Of a stretch of 64,000 nucleotides of DNA, positions 54,001 to 63,900 are shown piece after piece. The stretch is taken from positions 55,510 to 119,509 of the forward strand of contig CACWTN010000004.1 in NCBI GenBank assembly GCA_902763805.1, given 5' to 3'. The DNA is from an uncultured bacterium (lineage in GTDB: Bacteria; Cyanobacteriota; Vampirovibrionia; Gastranaerophilales; Gastranaerophilaceae). The notes under the pieces were generated by a model. It was given only the letters and a program-made list of their open reading frames with translations, did no database searches and had not been told where the DNA came from. The position numbers were made by a program, and so were the translations under genes. Every line of letters starts with the position of its first letter. Position 1 is the first letter of the stretch.

Positions 54001-54964
54001 CAGACAACCGCCCGCCAAACACATTTCCGAATTTATCCGAGGTCAGAGTTATAGTACCGTCATCCGCAACATTATGGTGTATTTGATACGTATTTTCCAA
54101 CACATTGAATACATCAGTAAGTGTTGATTCCGTCGTAAACGAAGTAACTGTAACCACGCTTCCGTCATTTTTTGTGATAGTAAATTTACAGTCAGCATTA
54201 GATGCGGCACCAAAGTGCTTAAGTTTTGACGCAATAGTTGCGGTCGGTGTATCCGTTATAGTCGTAATAACATTAATCTGCCCCGTTTTATAACCATAGT
54301 TAACATTTTCAAGATTTAATCTTGCCATAACCCCTGTTGCATCACTTTTAAGAGCACTTGTGCTTGCATTCATGGAGAATACGCCGGTCGCATCATCATA
54401 ACTTGCATCTATACCTATTCCGTATAACTTATCTATAAAATCGGAAATAGTAGTCGTATTGTCTACAGAAACAGTTCGTCTGTATCCGTCAATTTCAAAA
54501 ACAATATTTCCCGTATGCAGAGGATTATTTGCGGGGTCGCTGCCCAAATCCAGTAATCTGGAAGCAGAAGTGGCTGTTGCTTCCACAGTTGTTGTAACAT
54601 TGGATTTTATACCGCTGTTTACCTCTGTTGAAGTAGCGAGTTTATTAACTTCGATATTGTATGTCGTATTTTCTGCCGCAGTAGTTGCAATAGCTGATAA
54701 CGCAGACAAGTTGCTTGACTCTGCAAGGTTTTGAGAAAACAGGTCAATAGATGCGATACCAAATCGGGCATCGGTTACATTTTCCAGCAGACTCTGGAAG
54801 GAGCTGAAATAGTTCCTTATACCGCTTAAAGCTTCCTGCGCCGCGGCGATTGTTGTTTTCTTTGTTTCAAGTTTTGTGATTTCCGCTTGTTTTACGGATA
54901 CAAGGGCTTCTACCCATGATGATGTATCCATACCTGATGCTAAACCGCTAAATGAAATTGACAT
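51056..54964 (-). CDS. fliD: Oversized flagellar hook-associated protein 2 (FliD-like filament cap), 1302 residues
   Basis: FliD caps the growing flagellar filament and guides flagellin folding. The N-terminal FliD_N domain begins MSISFSGLASGMDTSSWVEA with the coiled coil that holds the cap oligomer. The C-terminal FliD_C domain spans about 1060-1302 (LKGLTINLKGLTNGSTVTLT, then AVSNILDRYNELI and the terminal coil). Common FliD proteins have 450-650 residues. The extra 700-800 residues are a chain of flagellin-IN-like beta units with recurring ITTTxT, LxELG and SGxxYI phrases. It lies 20 nt downstream of a second, still larger relative; no flagellin or other flagellar gene is in the window. 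An adhesin-like cap is possible. Confidence 0.88.
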   Translation of the reverse strand: MSISFSGLASGMDTSSWVEALVSVKQAEITKLETKKTTIAAAQEALSGIRNYFSSFQSLLENVTDARFGIASIDLFSQNLAESSNLSALSAIATTAAENTTYNIEVNKLATSTEVNSGIKSNVTTTVEATATSASRLLDLGSDPANNPLHTGNIVFEIDGYRRTVSVDNTTTISDFIDKLYGIGIDASYDDATGVFSMNASTSALKSDATGVMARLNLENVNYGYKTGQINVITTITDTPTATIASKLKHFGAASNADCKFTITKNDGSVVTVTSFTTESTLTDVFNVLENTYQIHHNVADDGTITLTSDKFGNVFGGRLSELMGFVTTEDPYISLSKMTSTDIVLTTKETLVNRDATLGEIGAVKLASDKLVIKKCDGGATVATIDSSRLNSNSTVQDFFNVLAEHGITATITDGIISLNSTTGNYIDGAIATNMGFLHPVVDTHYTTAPVDMTSTQNINTSKTLAELGLTSDGSVVIYSPVYGVVSVNIAKELDVSQFCQKINDSNYGIKAEITGSKVKISELGGSGAYVIGMSSVLQNALKLNVGESETGYNGSYNSTTINVYSNTDSTYIKYDDKKVELTGDSTISSINGYSHGNGKIELHRNGVVSTIVVDQTLTLEEFLNNPIIGLAQYDLSGTVLSDGKAYITADSDIYLKQISGGSNILSALKLSSLSQTTSGQHASESARLTSTVKVTTTAAATNSTSLSVINTIFSGSTETTWFSEGSLVFKVNDYYKTVNLTDEDTFETLIDKMKAVGIDAYITKGQFYIASGYNNVEYVNSESTSNLLRIIGLSGPQDLGGYSASSSSVKSKIINTEEQKLSATNFASNSTKLSTVSITSGTLTVYRNGQRANIEIADNDDFAALQTKLNQAFSTRDLYIDFDSNNYLRDGKLKIYAKNSDGTINQDVKISIGSTSDKSNFVAITGISLNDQNQLESSRQLYKVNDKTALGEAGLFRKLGSSGRVTEGSFKVGNANIYVNSATTMADIVAQINMSEDSLATAYWDNIDGKLVIRSTLTGASAVNIEAGDTNLTEVLGLTNEGNLVMDTQTIGSNAVLTINGSKYTSLSNNVTSDSTGLTGLTINLKGLTNGSTVTLTVKRDTESLVNAVSNILDRYNELISNIDTAIAKDGKLKDQSMLKLIRNNIRTAMNSSDAGTTRFRNLASIGIKASAESNASSISTDNKDITFLELDKEAFLEAFENYGDDVKALLIGSSDSNGNVINKGIFSKVEDLIENALAAAGGFFMTASNAYSKDYDNINQKIINGTAAIEKYRKRLEHKFSAMDIMIAGMQNQFKSFLG

Positions 54965-54984
54965 ACGCTTTGTTTCCTTATATT

Positions 54985-57900
54985 TTAGTTAAAGTAAACT
55001 TGGTATTGTGTCTGAACATTACTGTTAAGAATATTCATAGACATGTATTTTTTCTCGAGTCGTTCTCGGTATCTTTCAATAGCTTCGTTTCCTTTAACAA
55101 TCTTATTATCCAACCTTGTGATTTGTCTGTCAAAGGATTCTTCAGTTCTTTCGAAATAACCGCCCGCACTGTCGATTGATTCGTCGATAAGAGCTTCCAA
55201 TCTTGTCAAAATACCTTCTTCTATCAGGTTACCGTCTTCGTCGAGTTTGCCGAGCAGCAACGTTCTGACACTTGCGGAATCAGCTTCAAACGCTTTGGCA
55301 AATTTGTCATAATCAAGCGTAAGTTTGAATATGCCGCTTCCGACCGTTAAACTTGTCGGGTCTGCTGCATCCGTAACGATACCGATAGCCATGATACTCT
55401 TGTAAATTGACGAGTTCTTGTTAGTTCCTGTCATTATTGATTTTATATGATTTCTGAGTCGTTTCAACTCTGAATCATTTCTGAGTTCACTCTTAGAATT
55501 AAGAGCTGTATTTATATTATCTATTAATGCGTTGTATGCGTCAACTACATCACTTATTGCCAGAGCTAAAGATTTAACATCCTTCTTAACTGAAAGTATT
55601 GTTGCTTCACCGTTAGACATTCCTTTCAGATTAAGAGTCAAACCTTTAAGTCCTGTAACATCGCTTCCCATTGTATTTGATGTAGATGTGTATGATGCTC
55701 CGTTAATTGTAACTCTTGCGTTTTTACCGTTTTTCTGATTATCAGTGTTAATACTGCTTACTGTTTTATTGGCAACTGCATCGTATGAGCTTCTTGTATA
55801 ACCCATAACATCAGTAAAGTTACTTGAACCGCCTTCAAAGTTGATGTAGAAATCACCGGTGTTATTTGATTTCATTCGTAATTCACCGTTAACACCGTCC
55901 CAGTATGCGGTTACATTTGAATCAGAATTTGTATTAATCATAGAAACCAGCTGTCCGATAGTTGTCGTATTATCAATAGAAATAGTTGCATCACCGACAA
56001 CAAAATCACCTGCCGTTACTGTACCATTTCTGAATATACCGGCTGCAGTTACAAGAGTATTTTCATTAGCTTTATAGAAGCTTCTTGTACTTTCAACAGC
56101 ACCATTATTGCTGAATGCACCTGTTATAGCACTGAAGTTGCTTGAATCTTCATTTGAACCGACGATAACGTTTGCACCGTCCTGATAAATTTTCAGACAG
56201 CCGTCTTCAAATTTGACAGTCAGGTTTTCACCGTCAGGTCCGTTTACATTCTGACCGAGTGCATTTCTGAATTTGCTCTGTAATGTTCTTACCGTATCAG
56301 CAGCGCTTACCTGAATACCTGCCTTCTTACCGTCAATAAATATACTCAAACTGCCGCCAATTACATTGAAAGTACCAAACTGTGTAGAGTCATCCGCATA
56401 ATTTGATATTGATAATGACTTGGTTTCCATCAATGTTGTTGTCGAAATAATTGTTTTGGAACGATCGGTCATTGCATAACCGCCAAGATCCGTTTTCTCA
56501 TTGAAATTAAGAATTGCTGCCAGACTGGAAGTTGTTGTTGCATCCTGAATTATTGAGAAAGTATCATATCCGCTGGAAATAGAGAACTTACCTGCTTCCA
56601 TTTTTGCATTAAGACCTTTGTCTTTGAATTTTTGAATTAATGTTCCGAAGGTATCATCGGAAGTAATCGTAACAGATTTATAACTGTCATTCAATGCAAA
56701 TGTAATTACACCGTTCGACTGCAGCAAACCATTTGAATACGTGCTGAGAAGAGTATCTTCTGTTGCAAAGTATCTGTATTCTTCTTCCTCATTTCTGCTT
56801 AGAGATTTAGAAGTAATTATAGTTGTACCTTCGGTCTTAACTGATACATCTGATACATTTAATACATCAAGCAGATTTGAACCGCCGGCTGCACTCTTGA
56901 GATAAGTACCGTCATTTGATTTAAAGGTTACTCTGCCTCCGGCAAGAATTTCGGTAGTAACACCATAATCCTTAAATATATCGCATAACTGACCTAAACT
57001 CATTGATTCTCTGATGCTGATATTTTGTTCGTAACCGTCAGCGTAATGTACGGTAATATTTCCATTTCCGTTGTTATATCCGTTAATTCTGGATATTCTG
57101 GTATCATTTTTGATAATATTATGGTCATCTTCATATCTGAGGTTTTGCGTTGCAGTATTATCATAGTTATTAATAGTAGATGTACCGTAAGTACCCAGAG
57201 TTGAAGTTACATTTTGCTTAACTGTTGTTCCGTATTTACCGCCGCCTTTAGAGATAATTTGTTCGGATTCAAGAGTATAAACACCATTTTCGCCGGTAAT
57301 TATCTTCAATGCATTTTTAAGCTCAGTATCCATACCAAGAATATAATAACCTTCGTCAATACGTGTCGGTGTAAAGGTAACTCTTCCTGTATGTTCCTGA
57401 ATTGTAACATCAATACCGTAATCGCTGAACAAGCGTTCTTTCATTTCCTCGATAGTTGTATCGTGGTCAAATATGATGCTCTTACCTCCGTCAGGAGTTT
57501 CTATTGTCATTGTCATATCCGCCATAATACTCAGGTTATCAAGACGTGTATCGTAGTTCAGCATTGTTGTATTATGCGTATCGGTATATCCGTCATTATT
57601 AAATTTGATTTTGTAGTCATATTTAGAATAGTAATATCCCAGACCTTCACGACCCTGTATTTTGAACTTCGTCTTCAGGGCATCGCTTATACCAAGAATA
57701 TATGTATATTCATTACCTACAAGACTTATTGTATTATCGGGATTTATAGTAACATTGATTTTATAAATATCATTACCTAAAACTGCACTCGCTTCGGTTG
57801 CCAAATTGTTCAATGAACCGAAGTGTTCAAGCTGATATTTAAGTTCTTCGAATGTTTCACCATCTCTCAGAGCGTTATCATTATTATTGAATCTTCCGTC

Positions 57901-60900
57901 ATTATTCAGTGTATGACCGGTAGAACCAACTGTCCACGTAATTACGTACGTTGTAGTTGTATTATCAAACAATACTGTTCCGTTCTTAACAATTCTGTCA
58001 TCAGTTGCACTAGCGGCATAAGTAGTATTGTTATGCGTTACAATAGTAATATACTGATTTTCGTATACATCAAAGTTCTGCAATCTCATATTGTCGTAGT
58101 TAGTGTACGTGTACTGAGTTTGATTATTTGAATTATTTGCATACTGAACCTGGTACTGGTATGATTTTCCGTATGTTGAGCCTTCTTTTGTCTGGGATTT
58201 AATCTTGAGTGCTCTTGCCAAGAAATCATCAACTCTGGAAACATACGTATATTCATCTCCGACAAAGTGGAATTTACCGTCACCGTCTACATAAGCGGAA
58301 ATATTGAAATCTTCTGAGAGATTAAACAACTCTTTGTATTTGGTAGTTTCTGCCGCAAGAGTTTTGTTAATATCTTCTAAGAATTGTTTTAATGTCTCAG
58401 GTTTAGCATCTGTATCTTGAGTACCCAGTGCAGCATATGTCCAAGCTACAGTAACCGTTCTTGTTACATTGCTGATAGGACCAACTTCAATTCTTGAGCT
58501 GACCTTTTTCTCCCAGGTTTTATTTTCACCGACATTAAATTTAAGAGCTGACCTAAGATTGTCACTCATACCTGTAATATAAGTCGAATCTGTTCCGGAT
58601 ATACTTAAAGTTCCGTTTACGGCAGAAACATCAAGACCCAAGCTTCTGATTTTTGCCATTACTTTATCATCGGCTTTTATCGTGACAGAACCTTTATTTG
58701 TAGTTACCGTTACAGGAGTGTTTATCAACAGATTAGACAATGTTGTTTCTTCAGTGATACTTCTGCCGAGAACAGCTTTTAACTGCTTATTCGGAGAAGA
58801 ACCGAATGAATCCGCACTTGAAACATAATAAGTATGACCTTCACCTACAGATATATTCAATGCATCAGCTAAATCTGAGTTCATTGTATTAATATAGTAT
58901 CCGTTATTATTTTTCTCTTTAATAGTAATCTGACCATTATTAACTGTTACATCAAAACCTGCCGATTTTATGAAATCGACAATCTTCGATGTTGTACTTT
59001 CAGCTGTAAATGTCGTATCATGACGAGTTACGGTTCCGTTAGATATTACATTATTACTTCTTACGAATTTAGCCGATGACAATGATATACCCAAATCCGC
59101 AAAGGTTGTATCTGCTGTAAATGTCTTTGCAACCGGCTGCATAAACTGACGGGAGTTTGTACTTGAAACTCTATCGTTGTTAACTTTTGTCCAGGTATAA
59201 TTTTCACCTACGTTTGTAATATGCAGATAAGTGCCTAAAATATTGTCTGTATCTTCATATATGTAATGATTACTGTCACCAGATATAGATACTTTTCCAT
59301 CAGAACCTATGGTCATTGTCAGACCAAATGATGCAAAGAATTGTGAAATATTTGTATCTCTATTAACTGTACCATTATATATACGACCATCCTTGTATAT
59401 TTTAACAGTAAAGCCATCGTTTGCATTTAAGCCCAGTTGAGCAAATGTCGTAGCATCAGTAATAGTTTTAATTTCTTTTTCGCCAATATTACCGGAGGAA
59501 GCACGGTAATTTGTAACAGTAGATGACGAATATGAATAACCGTTGCCTACATTTGCTATTTTCAAATAATTCTTCAGGATATTATCTGTATCTTCATAAA
59601 TGTAATGATTACTATCACCGGATAAAGAAATTGTGCCATTTTCAGGATTTACAGAAACAGAAATACCTCTGTCAGTTAAAAATTCCAATATTTGAGTTGA
59701 TTTATCAACAGTTTCATTGTATATACGACCGTTTCTATACATTTTAATCGTATAGCTATAATTTTGATTTAAACCAAGCTGAGCTAATGTCGTGTCAGCA
59801 CTAATAGAAACAGACTTATTGGCTTTAAGGGTATAAATAGTTTTTGTGCCAATATCATAACTATTACCGTATCCAACAGACTCAATTTTGAGGTAATCTT
59901 TCAAGATATTGTCTGTATCTTCATATATGTAATGATTACTGTCACCAGATATAGATACTTTTCCATCAGAACCTATGGTCATTGTCAGATCAAATGATTT
60001 AAAGAATTGTGAAATATTTGTATCTCTACTAACTGTACCATTATATATACGACCATTCTTGTATATTTTTACAGTAAAGCCCTCGTTTGCATTTAAGCCC
60101 AGTTGAGCAAATGTCGTAGCTGTATCTATAGTACATATATCTTTTTCACCAATAGAAGTTGTAGTTGCACTATATATAGTCAAATTCTGTACAGAGTATG
60201 ATGCATTTTCTCCAACTTCAGGAATTCGCAGGTATTCTGAAATACCGCCGCTTGTATCTTCATAGATGTAGTGAGAACTATCACCTGTTATTGTAAGGAA
60301 TCCGTTTTCATCAACACTATATCCCAGCCCATATATAGTAATGACATCTTTAATTTTGCTTGAGTTATTGTAACTTACATTAAATATTCTACCGTTAGAG
60401 AAAACTTTAAAATCATAGCTATCATTTGTATTCATGCCCACATCTGCAAACGTTACATTATTCGGGTCTTTGCCTTCCAAAATAGCAGTCGCACTTGTCA
60501 CTGGAGCAGCAGTAGTCACAGGTTTTGGTTTGCTGCTTAAACCGACATCCAATTTATCTGCCAGGTCACCTGAAATATAGCCTTTAGAGAATTTCAATTT
60601 ATTTCCGTCAAGAGTTACGGCGACTTCGGCTTTTTGACCATTTACATATGTATTGTTAATCAGACTTACTAAGCTGTTAAGAGTTGCATCCTCTGCCATG
60701 GATAGATTTAAAGTCACTTCAGTTCCGTACATGTCATGGATTTTAAATGTATCAGAAGTTGATATACCCAAATCTCTGAGAAGCGTACTGCCTGTTGCAG
60801 CATTAATTACAGTGTAAATTATTTCACCTGCACTTGTGACTGTTGCTGCGGTAGTAGCAGTTGTAGAAACACTGGAAATATTATTTGTGCCTGAGATTTT

Positions 60901-63900
60901 TTGCCAAGTAATAGATCCGTTAACAATTTCCAGTTTACTATTATTAAATGACGCTTCAGCACCACCTGCAGTACCGTCTGAATACGTAGCATTGTTAATT
61001 TTGCTGACCAATTCATCAACACTGGAGTTGCTTCCGAGAGTCAATTCTTTTATTAAGACTCCGTTTTTATCGTACAGCTTAATTTTCTGGGTAGTATCAA
61101 TACCAAGATCTTCCATAGTTGTAGTATTAACAGCATTCTGCTGCGATACATACGTAATCGGAGTACTGCTTGTTAATGTCATTGCACTTGTAGTCGTTGT
61201 TGATACGCTTGACACTGAAATACCGAGTGCTGTTGTACACTGTCCTTTTACATAACCATTGGTAATACTGATTTTTGATCCGTTATAAGTTGCTCTTACT
61301 CCGGCATCATTTCCATTGGCGTCTTTTGTATTACTAATAACTGACAAGAATTCGCTAATGTCTGAATTTTCATTAAACCATACATTTCTTACTTCATTTC
61401 CGTTGCGGTCATATATGGATACCTGTTGTGTCAGGTCAACACCTACTTCTGACAGTTTTGTAGATGATGTAGCGTTGTTTATAACAGTATAAATAACTGC
61501 GCTGTCACCTGTAGCTGTTACAGCTGTAGTTGTTGTATAAGTTCCTGCTTGCGTGTTCAAGCCGAACATTTCGGCAAGAGTACCTGTTATATAACCATTG
61601 GATATAGATATAACACCGTTACTTAGTTTTGCAGCACCTGAATTTTTAGAGTTTATAGCGTTAATAAAGTCACCTACGGTAGCCTCAGTACCGAGAGTAA
61701 ATTCACCAAGTTTCATGGTATCGCTGCCAAATACTTCTACGGAATCATTAGTAGTAAATCCGAGTGTTCTCAGGGTTGTTGCAGTTGTAATGGTTTCATT
61801 TCTATAGTATGTAATTGCGCTTGCACTTGTTTCATTTTGAGTATATGTAACTACACCATAGTTATTAATAACTAAACCGAGTTTAGTTGCAAGAGCTCCT
61901 GACGCATAACCGTTATCAATATAAACTTTACCGCCGGATACTCTTGCATTTGCAAATGAGTTCAGGTTATTAACAGCAGTACAGAAGTCTGCAAGCGTTG
62001 AAGTTGCAGAGAGCGTAAATTCACCTAATTTTTCACCGTTTCTTGAGTATACGGATGTAACCTGAGAAGCCTCAGCTCCGAATCCAAGTTGAGAGAAGGT
62101 ATTTGTTGAGTCTGCAGTAACCGTAATGTTATAATTTATTGCACTTGAACTTTGCTGAGTCATGCCGACAGTAGATGTTGTAAAGATTGTAAGCGTACCG
62201 CTCGTTGCTTTCTGCTGAATTGTTGATTTGGTTGTATCCTGAGCATACGTATTGTTAATATGGATAACAATGTCAATAGTCTGAGATTGGGTAGTACGTA
62301 TAGTATCACCGTTAGAATCGACATAAGACAAGTTATCAAGAGTTGTATTTCTTGCATTCAGATATGTGTAATCTCTCGGATCACCAGGATCACCCAGTTT
62401 ATCGGCATCTGCTCTGTAAATCATAGTATAATCGTATGATTGACCGTAACTTGTCGAACCGCCTACCGTACGTCTTACATCTTTTAACTTCATGAAGTTT
62501 TCAAGCTGAGAACTGATACTTTGAACATATACGTGTTCATCACCGGTAAATTTCCATTTTCCGGTTTCAGGATCAACTTCAAATTTTATGTAATACCTTC
62601 CGTCATTGACTGCAGTATGTGAAGTTACCGCAGCTAAAAGTGATGTTTTAACATTATTTAAAGTAGTATTTGAAGCGGAATTACTTATTTGGTTGACAAG
62701 TGCTGTAAGCGAATCGTTATTTTTAATACTGTCAAATTCAAGTAATTCTCGTCTCAGAGAATTCTGGTCATGATAATAAACTTTATTACCGATTTTATTT
62801 ATTAAATCGGTTAACGCAGTATTTGTAGTATCACTAACGTTCATGGTTTTTCCATAGCCATCCTTGTTCCAGTAATCTCTGAGAGTCTGGTTAACCTTAT
62901 TTTCGTATTCTTCAAGAGTTTTACCGGTTTCCCAAGTAACGGTAATGGTTCTCGTAACTGCTGTATGATAGTTTCCTCCGTCAGTCTGATCCTGAGCAAA
63001 GGTATTGTTTGTATGTACAACAAAAGTCATACTTTGATTACTTGTAATACCCATGTTGTGGAGTTTGGTATTTCTTTCGTTGACATAAGTATAATCTTTA
63101 TTTTTATCTGCATCTGCACGGTAATTAAGCGTATAATTATAGTACTTACCGTATGTATTATTATATGTAGAGCCTTTGTTGCTGAGTTTTAAGTACGTTT
63201 CCAAATCTGATGTATACGTTCTGACATCTGCAGTTGAAGATGCGTTGCCAAAACCGTTTACATAAGTATACTCATTACCCGTAAACTTCCATTTACCGGT
63301 GTTAGGATCAACTGAGAAGGTAATATTATAGAGGTAATTGCCGTTTGCGTCTTTTGTTCTGCCATCTTCATCTTTTTGAGCGTGAAGTACGTTATTAACG
63401 GCAGCTTCAAACTGAGCAAGTGTCTTATCCATTGTCCAGGTTACGGTAATAGTTCTTGAAATTTCTCTTGTTTCAGCGCTCTTACTGTTGTGTGCCGAAT
63501 TACCGGGGTCAGTGTTTTGAACAGCATAGGTCATGTTCGTATGCAGAACGATTTCCATTGTCTGAGCGCCGGAAACAGAAACGGTAGTTCCGTTCTCGTA
63601 TCTTCTCAGGTCGCCGAGGTATGTATTTCTTTCGTTCAGATATGTGTAATCTCTTGTGTTGTCGGCATTAGAGCGGTAGTTAACGGTGTAGTTGTAGGAC
63701 TGACCGTAAGTTCCGTTAGAACGTTTAGCTCCTGAGATATATGTGAAGCTTTCCAAGTCACTGCTTACACTCTTTAAGTAAACGTGTTCGTCACCGGTAA
63801 TTTTCCATTTACCTGTGTTCTTATCGACTTCGAATTTGACATAGTATCTTCCGTCACTCGTTGTAGAACCTAAAATGCTTGTGATTTTAGCTTTAACGGT

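Noticed and set aside
57214..58131. Long plus-strand reading frames inside the giant fliD-like gene
   Set aside because: They are antisense to a continuous 3000-codon frame, lack ribosome sites, and arise from the regular composition of the repeats.
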